Of a stretch of DNA of 25,360 bases, positions 1 to 8,017 are shown piece after piece. The translations under genes and the position numbers were made by a program. The DNA lies in IMG/VR virus record IMGVR_UViG_3300009605_000127, positions 1-25,360 of that record. The stretch is one strand, 5' to 3'. Every line of letters starts with the position of its first letter. Positions within the stretch are counted from its first letter, which is position 1. The notes under the pieces are model-generated. The model searched no databases. It was not told where the DNA came from and saw only the letters and a program-made list of their open reading frames with translations. The stretch comes from a virus.

Positions 1-20
1 GATTATAAGGAGGCTTTAAG

Positions 21-530
21 ATGGCGATTAACCAAGCAATGTGCGGCTCATATAAGAAAGAGATAACCGCCGGGATTCATTTCTGGATGTCTCATTCACG
101 ACTTAACTCAAGTGTTATTGCAGCAGATACATTTAAGGTTGCGATGTTCACATCTAGTCGCACCGATGCAAATGAAGACCTGACTCAGTACACCACTACT
201 AATGAAGTAAGCGGAACGGCTTATTCAGCCGGGGGGGCCGCATTGGCAAGTGTAACTTTGGGTTTATCCGATAATAGTAGCAGTGTTCCAACAGCATTTC
301 TGGATTTTGCTGATACAACTTGGTCTACATCTACAATTTCAAGTGCTAGGGTTGCTGTTATTTATAATTCTACGTTGAGTACTGCTGGAACCGGTGGCGA
401 TGTAACTCACGCGGCTAACCCCAGTGTTTGTGTGTTAGATTTTGGAGGTGATAAATCATCAAGTGCGGGTGATTTTACTATTCAATATCCTGCTAACGAT
501 GCCAATAACGCTATTATTCGTATAGCGTAA
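21..530 (+). CDS. Phage structural protein, small (169 aa)
   Basis: The start is fixed by a strong Shine-Dalgarno sequence (AAGGAGG, about 7-13) at good spacing. The protein is Ser/Thr/Ala-rich with predicted beta strands. It shows a pattern I associate with small structural proteins of uncultured marine phages: an N-terminal NQAMC(G/T)S(Y/F)K segment, then TFKVAMFTSS, a central SGTAYSAGG segment, and a C-terminal VLDFGGDKSSSAGDFTIQ..ANDANNAIIRIA ending. There is no signal peptide or membrane segment. It is the first complete gene of the rightward virion block and lies next to the repeat-rich protein and tail fibre. A role as a minor capsid or tail-appendage component is inferred from context, with no direct evidence of its place in the particle. 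Confidence 0.7.
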   Translation: MAINQAMCGSYKKEITAGIHFWMSHSRLNSSVIAADTFKVAMFTSSRTDANEDLTQYTTTNEVSGTAYSAGGAALASVTLGLSDNSSSVPTAFLDFADTTWSTSTISSARVAVIYNSTLSTAGTGGDVTHAANPSVCVLDFGGDKSSSAGDFTIQYPANDANNAIIRIA

Positions 531-540
531 GGATTATGCT

Positions 541-1353
541 GTGGCTGCGCTAACTGGATGGGGGCGTGGCACTTGGGAAAGTGGTACGTGGGGAAGTCCT
601 GCACCAGTTGAAGCAACCGGAGTAGAGGCTGCTGGGGCGTTAGGATCTGAAACCATCCTAACATCCAGTGTACTCTCTGAAACGGGAGTAGAGGCTGCTA
701 GTGGAATAGGAACCGTTACTCCAGGTGTATCTGTTACTATTTCAGCCACTGGGGTTGAGGCCACTGGGGCAATAGGAAGTGAATCGGTTTCAGCGGCTAT
801 TACTATTTCAGCCACTGGGGTTGAGGCCACTGGGGCAATAGGAAGTGAATCGGTTTCTCTTGGGGATACTGCTTCAGTAACAGGAGTTGGAGCAACTGGA
901 TCTACTGGAAATATTATTTTCCTAGCGGATCTTATAACAGGATGGGGGAGATCTACTTGGGGCGACGGTGTTTGGGGTGATCCCTCCGTTGTCGTAGAAA
1001 CTGGAGTAGAAGCAGCCGGGGCCATAGGTTCCGAAACGGTGGTAATTCCAGTTACCATTTCAGCAACTGGAGTTTCAGCCGCAAGTGCAATAGGAACTGT
1101 CAGTATTATCTCTGTTACTGCTATCGCAGTAACGGGGGTAGAAGCAGCCGGAACTACAGGTTCTGAAACTGTTCTTGCTTCTTCCACTATAAGTGTGACA
1201 GGGGTAGAAGCAGCCGCTGTCACAGGATCGATAGGAAAAGGAGTTTCGTTTACTGTTACTGGAGTAGAAGCAATTGGATCAGTTAGCACTCCTATGGTTT
1301 GGAGTTCCATAGATGCTTCGCAAACTCCCAATTGGTTACCAATAGCGGCGTAG
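541..1353 (+). CDS. Repeat-rich putative structural/appendage protein (GTG start)
   Basis: The start is GTG at 541, preceded by AAGGA (529-533) overlapping the previous stop codon. The nearby ATG at 536 is in another frame and stops after five codons. The 270-aa protein is built from degenerate repeats of about 20-24 residues with the core (S/V)TGVEA(A/T)GAIGSE. It has two copies of a Trp/Gly motif, GWGRGTW at residues 6-12 and GWGRSTW at 134-140, so the protein looks like two related halves. Two neighbouring repeats are identical over 58 bp of DNA. The composition (Gly, Ala, Val, Thr, Ser; almost no charge) suggests an extended beta-rich fibre or decoration protein. It sits just before the tail fibre gene. 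The function is inferred; the exact role is unknown. Confidence 0.65.
   Translation: MAALTGWGRGTWESGTWGSPAPVEATGVEAAGALGSETILTSSVLSETGVEAASGIGTVTPGVSVTISATGVEATGAIGSESVSAAITISATGVEATGAIGSESVSLGDTASVTGVGATGSTGNIIFLADLITGWGRSTWGDGVWGDPSVVVETGVEAAGAIGSETVVIPVTISATGVSAASAIGTVSIISVTAIAVTGVEAAGTTGSETVLASSTISVTGVEAAAVTGSIGKGVSFTVTGVEAIGSVSTPMVWSSIDASQTPNWLPIAA
734..857 (+). repeat. Direct repeat inside the repeat-rich gene
   Basis: An identical 58-bp sequence occurs at 734-791 and again at 800-857, a period of 66 bp (22 codons) that stays in frame. It encodes the TISATGVEATGAIGSESVS unit. Other repeat units in the same gene are conserved mainly at protein level, so this pair looks like a recent duplication. 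Confidence 0.9.
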
Positions 1354-1363
1354 GAGAAAAATA

Positions 1364-2548
1364 ATGCCATCAACTTTTACAACGAATTATGGTTTCGAGG
1401 AAATTGCCACTGGCGAACAATCCGGAACATGGGGGACAACGACTAATTTTAACTTTGATATTTTAGATAGAATAACGGCTTTTAAGGCTGTTGCGTTGTC
1501 GGATGCTTCTACAGCTACTCTTACGGTACGAGAAGCTTCTCCGGGTACTGGTACTGAAAACCTTCAAGATGGAATGTACCGTGTAATTAAATTTACAGGA
1601 GCCTTGAGCCAAAATTGTACTGTTACTATTGCTCCTAATACCACCTCTGCTTATTTTATTTTTATAAATGCTACAACCGATTCAGGTTCCAGTGGCCCCT
1701 ATACTACTATTATTTCGCAGGGGTCTGGAGCTAACTATACCGTAGCTAATGGCACAAGCGCCCTTGTTTATTGTGATGGTGCAGGAAGTGGCGCAGTGGT
1801 AGCGGCAGCTCTGGTAGAATCTTTAACTACTAGAGGAGACATAGTTGTCCGTAATGCTTCTAATTTAACTTCTCGTTTAGCTGTTGGGAGTGCAAACACT
1901 GCTCTTTTAAGTGATGGAACTGATGTAGCTTACGGACAAGTTAGTTTAACCGCCGGAGTAACTGGAACATTACCGATAGCCAATGGCGGTACAAACAGCA
2001 CTTCAACGACCTACTGTGATCTTACTGCCAACGTCACTGGAGAATTACCTACGGCGAATATAGCTAACAATGCTGTAGACGAAACGAAATTAAAAGACGC
2101 CCTTATACCGGACTTTACTGAAGTAACAGTAGCTACTGGCGATAGTGTTATTTTTGGAGATGCGACTGACAGTAGTTATACCAAGCGCGATACTGTGCAG
2201 GGCATACTCGATTTGGCTCCCCAGTTATCGGCTGATCAGGCTTGGACAGGATCGCAACGGGGAACACCGACAACCGACAACGATGGCTCATTTGATATGG
2301 ATGCAGCAAATAATTTTAACTGGACCCCAAGCGGTACTGACACTTTGGAATTTACCAATGAGACCAGTGGTCAAGGCGGGATGATCTATTTGTCAAACGG
2401 TTCAGGACATACGATCAGCCTAGGTTCTGAAATCGATGCAGATAGCGATTGTGCCAGTACTTTAAGTGAGGCTGGTGAGTACATAATTGGTTACTACTGT
2501 CGAGATGGCACGAATGTCTGTGTCACATATTCTGCAGATCTGGCATAG
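1364..2548 (+). CDS. Putative tail fibre protein
   Basis: The 394-aa protein begins with a segment typical of marine phage tail fibres: YGFEEIATGEQSGTWG followed by TTTNFNFDILD (residues 9-34). The middle is a low-complexity beta-rich region with a TLPIANGGTNSTS motif (about residues 203-215), the LPxANGGT signature found in many phage fibre repeats. The C-terminal part (from about 290) has a GSFDMDAANNFNW / GGMIYLSNGSGHTISLG pattern that resembles a small beta domain near the fibre tip. TAGGAG lies upstream of the ATG at 1364. The next gene downstream resembles fibre-associated chaperones, which supports the call. It would bind the host surface. Receptor and trimerisation are not visible in the sequence. 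Confidence 0.7.
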   Translation: MPSTFTTNYGFEEIATGEQSGTWGTTTNFNFDILDRITAFKAVALSDASTATLTVREASPGTGTENLQDGMYRVIKFTGALSQNCTVTIAPNTTSAYFIFINATTDSGSSGPYTTIISQGSGANYTVANGTSALVYCDGAGSGAVVAAALVESLTTRGDIVVRNASNLTSRLAVGSANTALLSDGTDVAYGQVSLTAGVTGTLPIANGGTNSTSTTYCDLTANVTGELPTANIANNAVDETKLKDALIPDFTEVTVATGDSVIFGDATDSSYTKRDTVQGILDLAPQLSADQAWTGSQRGTPTTDNDGSFDMDAANNFNWTPSGTDTLEFTNETSGQGGMIYLSNGSGHTISLGSEIDADSDCASTLSEAGEYIIGYYCRDGTNVCVTYSADLA

Positions 2549-2557
2549 GAGACAATA

Positions 2558-2968
2558 ATGGAAAAAGCTGTGAAGTTAAACTCAGACAATACTGTTGCAG
2601 AAGAGTTTCGTGTTAATAAAGATATTAAACTGGACAGTGGGATTACCCATCCGAAACAAATTTTTGAGAGGTGGTCAGCGGAAGAACTCAATGCAATTGG
2701 CTATGCCCGATTAACAAAAGAAGGGTCAGTTCCTTCTGGAAAAACGAGCACTGGAGTATCTGAGGAATTGGTCGATGGTGTAATGGTCCGCTCACATATA
2801 CTTGAGGATATTTCATACAGCTATGGAGAGTTAAGGGAGATGGAATATCCCTCACTTCAACATCTGATTGTCGCATTATGGGAAAAAATTGTCGAAGATC
2901 GGTCTGATGCTGTTACTGCTCTTGAAGTAGAGAGACAAGCCATTAAAGAAAAGTACCCAAAAAAATGA
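2558..2968 (+). CDS. Tail fibre-associated or chaperone-like protein
   Basis: This 136-aa soluble protein sits directly after the tail fibre gene behind a TAGGAG ribosome-binding site. The C-terminal part reads REMEYPSLQHLIVALWE, then an acidic/helical stretch ending IKEKYPKK. The pattern 'R..eYPs...qld.lW......' followed by a helix ending KxKYPK is shared with small proteins encoded next to phage tail fibres, some of which are fibre assembly factors. The N-terminal half (TVAEEFRVNKDIKL and the KQIFERWSAEELNAIGY segment) has no domain I recognise. Its end overlaps the next start by ATGA, suggesting coupled translation. Assembly chaperone is an inference; it could instead be a minor tail component. 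Confidence 0.5.
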   Translation: MEKAVKLNSDNTVAEEFRVNKDIKLDSGITHPKQIFERWSAEELNAIGYARLTKEGSVPSGKTSTGVSEELVDGVMVRSHILEDISYSYGELREMEYPSLQHLIVALWEKIVEDRSDAVTALEVERQAIKEKYPKK

Positions 2969-3633
2969 GTTTCCTGTTTTTCCCAACCTTCGCCAATCGC
3001 GCAGGAGCACCAGACTTTGGTTTAACATTCATAGGCAGTCACTATTCTGACTCTACGGCTACAGCATATACTTTTTCAGACGTTAGTTTTGGAAGTGATA
3101 GTAGTGATTTTAAACATGTTATTATAGGAGTATCTAGTGGAGGATCTCGTCCTTTTCCAGCCAGATGGTATCCTACAACAACAGTTGATGGTACAACATG
3201 TACTGATCTTATGAGAATAGGATCACCAAATAATGATGGAGGAACATGTATACAGATAGTTCAAACAACTGCTACATCTGGAGATCTTGTTGTAACTTTT
3301 AAAGGAAGCGGTGCTAGAGTAGATGTAGGAGTTTGGGAAATGCTTTCCGGTAGTGCTACTGTTAGTGATTCATTTACATCTACAGCTGCCACCGCAACTG
3401 GAACTATTGATGTTCCAAATCCGGGTTGTTGTGTAGGTATTTTTACAGCTTGGACTTCAAGTACAGCTACATGGACAGGATTAACAGAAGATTTTGATAG
3501 GGTTGGAAATGGTTCTGGTTCTGGTGGATCAGATTTCTTTGCAAGTGGGTCAACTGGTCTAACAGTCTCAGTTTCTCCAAGTGGAAGTCCTACTCAAAGA
3601 TCCCTTTGTGTAGCTTCTTTTGGTGAAGCTTAA
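2965..3633 (+). CDS. Putative phage structural protein (222 aa)
   Basis: The start ATG overlaps the previous stop (ATGA at 2965-2968). The protein is Ser/Thr/Gly-rich and almost certainly all-beta, with alternating hydrophobic strands such as FKHVIIGVSSG, DLVVTFKGSGARVDVGVWEM and GCCVGIFTAWTSS. The first 15 residues are hydrophobic (MSFLFFPTFANRAGA) but lack a clear signal-peptide layout. Placement between fibre genes and the nozzle-like gene suggests a tail or receptor-binding accessory. A lectin-like fold is possible but not shown. A 49-bp gap follows before the next gene, the longest in this part of the block, with only a weak G-rich ribosome-binding site (GTGGGG). Confidence 0.55.
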   Translation: MSFLFFPTFANRAGAPDFGLTFIGSHYSDSTATAYTFSDVSFGSDSSDFKHVIIGVSSGGSRPFPARWYPTTTVDGTTCTDLMRIGSPNNDGGTCIQIVQTTATSGDLVVTFKGSGARVDVGVWEMLSGSATVSDSFTSTAATATGTIDVPNPGCCVGIFTAWTSSTATWTGLTEDFDRVGNGSGSGGSDFFASGSTGLTVSVSPSGSPTQRSLCVASFGEA

Positions 3634-3682
3634 AAGTGGCTATGCTTAAAATAGTTGATTAAAGTTTGTGGGGTAATATCTT

Positions 3683-5962
3683 ATGCCACTAGCAAAGATA
3701 CAATTTAACCCTGGTGTTAATAAAGAAACCACTGCTTATTCTAATGAGAATAGATGGTTTGATTCTGATTTAATCAGGTTTCGTAAAGGTCACCCTGAAA
3801 AAATGGGCGGCTGGGATAGATTAAGCAGTAATTTAATAGAGGGTATAGGACGATCTCTTCATACGTGGGCTGCTCTTGATGGCTCAAAGTACATGGGTGT
3901 CGGCACTGAGAGCAAATTCTACATAGAAGAGGGCGGCTCCTATTATGATATAACCCCTATCCGTAGAACAGCTACCCTTTCATCTAATCCTTTCACCACT
4001 GGCACAGCAGGAAGTGGGGTTGTAACCGTTACTGATCCTAGTAACGGGGCTGTCACGGGGGATTTTGTAACATTTACTGGGGCTACTACAACGGATGGTA
4101 TCACCGCTGCTCAATTAAATACGGAACATCAAATAACTGTGGTTGACGTTAACAGTTATACAATTGATACGGGAGGGAGTGCTTCATCTGGTTCCACGGC
4201 GGGTGGCGGAACTCCCATAGCTTATTATCAAGTCAATTCCGGCCTTGATATTAGTGTTGACGGGACTGGTTTTGGGGCTGCTTTTTATGGTGGTATAACG
4301 GCCGTTTACTCCCAAACTACTCTAAATGGTCTTATTTCAGATTCCGCCACTTCGATAATTCTAACGAGCGCAACTGATTTTGAAGTTGCTGCAAGTACCA
4401 CAACCTCTAATTTGTCTATAGTAAGTGACACTGTTCCTTTAGCCGATGCTTCGGGTTTCCCTAGCATAGGTACGGTCACAATTGGAAGTGAGAACATACG
4501 TTATGCGAGTAAATCCAGTAATACTTTAGTGAATTTAACCCGTGGTACGGATGGTACAACGGCGGCGGCTTCTACGAGTGGGGCGGCTGTTACTTTTGTT
4601 GGCTTGATATTAATTGAAGATGAACTGATCCAGTATACGGGTAAAACGTCTCAAACATTAGATGCGGGTGTGGTGCGCGGAGTGCGTGGTACGACAGCAG
4701 TAGGTCATAGCGATGCCACCATTGTTAAAGAGGCCAATGATTTCGTGTCGTGGGGTGGCGCTTCTTCTATAACATCTTCTCAGCAATTACGGTTATGGTC
4801 TCAAGATAACTGGGGGGAAGATTTAGCTTTCGCTGTTCTGGACGATGCTCCTTACTATTGGGACAAGACTCTTGGTCTTGGTGCCAGAGCTACTACTCTT
4901 GCATCACAAACAGGAGCGTCTGATGCGCCCACTCTAACACGGCGCATTATGGTATCTGGCGCGGACAGGCATCTGGTTTGTTTTGGATGCAATCCTCTTG
5001 GGGAAACGACACAGGATCTTTTAATGGTCAGATGGTCGGATCAGGAAGATCCCTTTGACTGGACCCCGACAGCTACCAACACAGCGGGAAGTCAACGAAT
5101 TTCAAGTGGTTCAGAAATCATATCGGCACAAAAAACCCGCGAAGAGATGCTCATTTGGACAGATACCTCTTTATATTCGATGAGATTTACCGGACCTCCT
5201 TTTACTTTTAGTTTTACCTTACTAGCCAATAACGTTTCTATTTTAGGGCCAAATGCAGTTGCGACTGTAGGCGACAAGATTTTTTGGGTCGATAGAGAAA
5301 ACTTCTATGTTTATACCGGACGTGTACAAATCATACCTTGCACCGTATTAAGATATGTTTTTGACGATATAAACCTGGAACAGGGCTTTAAATTCTTTGC
5401 TGGTTCAAACAAGATGTTTGACGAAGTGTTCTGGTTTTATGTTTCTTCTGGTGCTGACGAAATAGATCGTTACGCTAAATTTAATTTTTCAGAGAATACG
5501 TGGGATATTGGTTCTCTATCCCGTACTGCATGGGTTGATTACGGCATACATGATAATCCACGTGCCGTTGGCAGAGCAAACAGCACAAATTATGTTTACA
5601 TCCATGAAAAAGGCGAAAATGCCGATGGCTCGGCTATGGCTTCTTATATTCAATCATCAGATTTTGATTTAGCCCCGGACGGGGATCAATTCTTGTTCTT
5701 AAACAGGCTTATACCTGACATTTCCATTACAGATACAAGTGTAGATTCTTCCGGGTCCGTAGATTATGTCATCAAAACAAGGAATTTTCCGGGGGATTCT
5801 TACAATACGAATTCAACGAATACGGTGACCGCAACAACCCAACAAGCTTTTTTAAGAGCACGTGCTCGTCAGGCAGCTCTGAGAGTGGAAAGTTCAACCA
5901 CTGATCTTGCGTGGACTTTGGGAGATTTAAGATTGGATGTGCGTCCAGATGGTAGGCGATAA
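3683..5962 (+). CDS. Large tail nozzle/tube-like structural protein
   Basis: This 759-aa virion protein begins with NPGVNKETTAYSNENRWFDS then DLIRFRKGHPEKMGGW (about residues 9-44), a recognisable N-terminus of large marine podovirus-type tail proteins. Residues 102-175 form an inserted beta domain. Residues about 215-348 hold two related modules, GSENIRYASKSSNTLVNLTRG and LIQYTGKTSQTLDAGVVRG, each followed by T(T)A..S.A, a repeated fold common in phage fibres. From about 355 on, strands such as LLMVRWSDQEDPFDW, EEMLIWTDTSLYSMRF and DKIFWVDRENFYVYTGR resemble the beta-propeller of T7 gp12 and P22 gp10-type nozzle or DNA-stabilisation proteins. That functional match is inferred from sequence pattern only. 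The stop overlaps the next ATG (TAATG). Confidence 0.6.
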   Translation: MPLAKIQFNPGVNKETTAYSNENRWFDSDLIRFRKGHPEKMGGWDRLSSNLIEGIGRSLHTWAALDGSKYMGVGTESKFYIEEGGSYYDITPIRRTATLSSNPFTTGTAGSGVVTVTDPSNGAVTGDFVTFTGATTTDGITAAQLNTEHQITVVDVNSYTIDTGGSASSGSTAGGGTPIAYYQVNSGLDISVDGTGFGAAFYGGITAVYSQTTLNGLISDSATSIILTSATDFEVAASTTTSNLSIVSDTVPLADASGFPSIGTVTIGSENIRYASKSSNTLVNLTRGTDGTTAAASTSGAAVTFVGLILIEDELIQYTGKTSQTLDAGVVRGVRGTTAVGHSDATIVKEANDFVSWGGASSITSSQQLRLWSQDNWGEDLAFAVLDDAPYYWDKTLGLGARATTLASQTGASDAPTLTRRIMVSGADRHLVCFGCNPLGETTQDLLMVRWSDQEDPFDWTPTATNTAGSQRISSGSEIISAQKTREEMLIWTDTSLYSMRFTGPPFTFSFTLLANNVSILGPNAVATVGDKIFWVDRENFYVYTGRVQIIPCTVLRYVFDDINLEQGFKFFAGSNKMFDEVFWFYVSSGADEIDRYAKFNFSENTWDIGSLSRTAWVDYGIHDNPRAVGRANSTNYVYIHEKGENADGSAMASYIQSSDFDLAPDGDQFLFLNRLIPDISITDTSVDSSGSVDYVIKTRNFPGDSYNTNSTNTVTATTQQAFLRARARQAALRVESSTTDLAWTLGDLRLDVRPDGRR

Positions 5963-6129
5963 TGGCTCTATTATTAAACCACAGTCTTCCGAATGTCCCT
6001 GATGAATATGATCCGGATGATTTCACACGTATAATGCGTGATATTGAGATAGCGTTAACTAAACTGGATTTTCCCGTAATGGTGAGCGGTAAAGATGACA
6101 CAAACGGGATTGCTTGGTTTATGGAATAA
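5962..6129 (+). CDS. Small phage protein (55 aa) between structural genes
   Basis: A short gene fits exactly between its neighbours: its ATG overlaps the preceding TAA (TAATG at 5960-5964) and its own TAA overlaps the next ATG (TAATG at 6127-6131). The product starts MALLLNHSLPNVPDEYDPDD and continues FTRIMRDIEIALTKLDFP, ending in NGIAWFME. It is acidic, with an amphipathic helix in the middle and no membrane segment. The stop/start pattern at both ends matches the rest of the block and is the main reason to accept it. I do not recognise the family. A small structural or assembly factor is possible. Confidence 0.65.
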   Translation: MALLLNHSLPNVPDEYDPDDFTRIMRDIEIALTKLDFPVMVSGKDDTNGIAWFME

Positions 6130-6449
6130 TGGCAACTGCATACAAAAACATAGGAAGTTTAGTTGGCTCCACGGGAGATGTCACAATATATACGTGTCCC
6201 ACGGCTACTGAAGCCATAATCAAGAACATTAATTTGTATAATAGTCATAGTGGAACTATAGTTATTTACCCTAAGATAACGGACAGTTCTGCTTCCGTGA
6301 CAGTTACGCTGGAAAAGATCAGTCTTGCAACTGTCGTGCAAACGTCTCTCACTGGTCCTTTTGTATTAGAAGACAGTGATACGCTCATACTTAACTGCGA
6401 TGTAGCTTCAAAAATTTATGTTTTTGCCAGTGTGCTTGAGGTATCCTGA
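6129..6449 (+). CDS. Small putative structural protein (106 aa)
   Basis: The start is the ATG at 6129, which overlaps the upstream stop. An earlier in-frame TTG at 6114 would lie inside the 55-aa gene and is less likely. The protein is a compact beta-rich chain: VTIYTCPTATEAIIKNINLYN, SHSGTIVIYPKITDSSASVTV, GPFVLEDSDTLILNCDVAS and a C-terminal KIYVFASVLEVS. This arrangement (YTCP, NxYNSHSG, DGP(L/F)VLE...D.L, YVFASVLEV) recurs in small structural proteins of uncultured marine phages, as I recall them. It ends in a TGATG overlap with the next gene. Role in the particle unknown; a decoration or tail-attached beta sandwich is plausible. Confidence 0.65.
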   Translation: MATAYKNIGSLVGSTGDVTIYTCPTATEAIIKNINLYNSHSGTIVIYPKITDSSASVTVTLEKISLATVVQTSLTGPFVLEDSDTLILNCDVASKIYVFASVLEVS

Positions 6450-8017
6450 TGATTAACACCTCCCCGAAACTTAACGGAGAACCCACTGCCCAAGCTTTAG
6501 CGAGTGGCCTTGCTACGTTAGGGCGTTACGGTGACAGTTACATGGTCCATGCAGCAGAAGGCGAGACCGTGGTGCCGGGGGAAATTCTGGATGCCAACCC
6601 GCAATTGAAAAATGAATTATTCGGCCAGATGAGGGCCATGGGGATCGAAGACCCTAACCGTTATGTGGTAGGCAACACCCTGAATTCCATAAACCCGGTT
6701 ACAGGACAGCCTGAATTCTTCTTCAAGAAGATATTCAAGGCCATCAAGAAAGTTTTCAAGAAGGTTGCTCCAGTGGCATTAGGTGTTGTCGGTAACATAA
6801 TAGCTCCGGGTTTCGGAGGAATTATTGGATCAGCGTTAGGCACCAAACTTGCAGGAGGATCATGGAAGGATGCCCTGACGACAGGTGCTATGGCTTGGGG
6901 TGCTCAAGGATTGATGGGAGGTATCCAGGGTTTTCAAGGTGCCAAGGCTGGAGAAGGAATCGGAGGATTCTTTAGTGGTGCTGGGAAAGGACTTATGTCG
7001 CCTGTCCAAGCCGTTGGTGGACTTTTTGGCGCGGAGGGGATGGCTAATCCTCTGCAACAAGGTGTTTTTGGACAAGGTTACCAAGGAGACTTTTTCCCAC
7101 AATATGATCCTAAGTTTCAAATGCCAGGTGCGGCAACCGCCGCTCTTCCTGGAGGAGGAGTAGTTCAACAAGCTTCAGGGCAACAGGGACAGATGGTTAC
7201 TTTATCAGATGGTCAAAATGTCATGGTTCCTAGAAGTTGGGCGCATCAGCAAACTTTTACAGATGCTCCTGCCTATGGAAAAAGCATGGGACACTTACCC
7301 CCAGAGATGAGTGCAGAAGCTATGCAACAAAGTGCTCGTTTTATGAGTCCATCAGGTCAATCAGGAATAGGGAGAACACTTGGTGAATATATTGATCCTG
7401 GGTCTAAGCAACGATTCATCCAGCTTCCAAACGGAAAATGGGTCCAAGCAGCAGCGAAAAAACCAGATTTAAGCTTCTGGGAAAAGATGCAAACACCTGA
7501 ATTCCTTGGACCGACAGCAGCGGCGTTAGCACCAGCGGCTCTTACTGCAGCTTTCGCTGATGATAAACCACCATCAGAGGAAGAACTTGCCAAACTTACT
7601 GATCCCCAAAGATCAGCTTACCAACAGTACATAGCGATGACAGCGGAACAAAGGGCAAGTGCCGCCGGACAAAGCTTGAGAGATCAGTGGTATGGTCCTC
7701 TTCAGTACACCCGTCAGCAATTGGCCTCTATAACGGGAGTTACTCCTGGACAGGCTGGTGCTTCCCAAGCAAGACTTGGAGGGATAGCTCCTCTTGCTAA
7801 TCAGGCGACAGGACTACAGCTTCCGAACCTGATGGCGGCAGGAGGAGGAGAAATCTCAGGCCCCGGAACGGGAAGATCTGACAGCATACCGGCGCTATTG
7901 TCGGATGGGGAATTTGTGATGACAGCGAAGGCAGTGCGTAATGCCGGTAACGGGAACCGTGATCTAGGTGCCGCCAGAATGTATGACATAATGCACGGTT
8001 TTGAAGGAAGAGCATAA
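6449..8017 (+). CDS. Virion protein with membrane-active-looking segment and DGEFV motif
   Basis: The ATG overlaps the previous TGA. The 522-aa protein has an N-terminal YMVHAAEGETVVP motif (31-43) followed by INPVTGQPEFF (81-91), seen in marine phage tail proteins. Next comes a strongly basic, amphipathic stretch (FFKKIFKAIKKVFKKVAP, 91-108) joined to a glycine-zipper-like hydrophobic segment (ALGVVGNIIAPGFGGIIGSA, 110-129). The middle is Gly/Gln-rich. The C-terminus carries GPGTGRSDSIPALLSDGEFV, a second copy-like version of the AEGETVVP motif, then a helix ending MYDIMHGFEGRA. A membrane-inserting or DNA-ejection role is inferred from the 91-137 region and from its place before other large virion proteins. 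It could also be a tail-tip component. Confidence 0.6.
   Translation: MINTSPKLNGEPTAQALASGLATLGRYGDSYMVHAAEGETVVPGEILDANPQLKNELFGQMRAMGIEDPNRYVVGNTLNSINPVTGQPEFFFKKIFKAIKKVFKKVAPVALGVVGNIIAPGFGGIIGSALGTKLAGGSWKDALTTGAMAWGAQGLMGGIQGFQGAKAGEGIGGFFSGAGKGLMSPVQAVGGLFGAEGMANPLQQGVFGQGYQGDFFPQYDPKFQMPGAATAALPGGGVVQQASGQQGQMVTLSDGQNVMVPRSWAHQQTFTDAPAYGKSMGHLPPEMSAEAMQQSARFMSPSGQSGIGRTLGEYIDPGSKQRFIQLPNGKWVQAAAKKPDLSFWEKMQTPEFLGPTAAALAPAALTAAFADDKPPSEEELAKLTDPQRSAYQQYIAMTAEQRASAAGQSLRDQWYGPLQYTRQQLASITGVTPGQAGASQARLGGIAPLANQATGLQLPNLMAAGGGEISGPGTGRSDSIPALLSDGEFVMTAKAVRNAGNGNRDLGAARMYDIMHGFEGRA

Noticed and set aside
534-1373. A long open frame on the minus strand opposite the repeat-rich gene (279 codons)
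   Set aside because: It mirrors the codon periodicity of the repeats on the plus strand. Its product is a PASTPV-type repeat with no domain, and it lies antisense in a rightward block.
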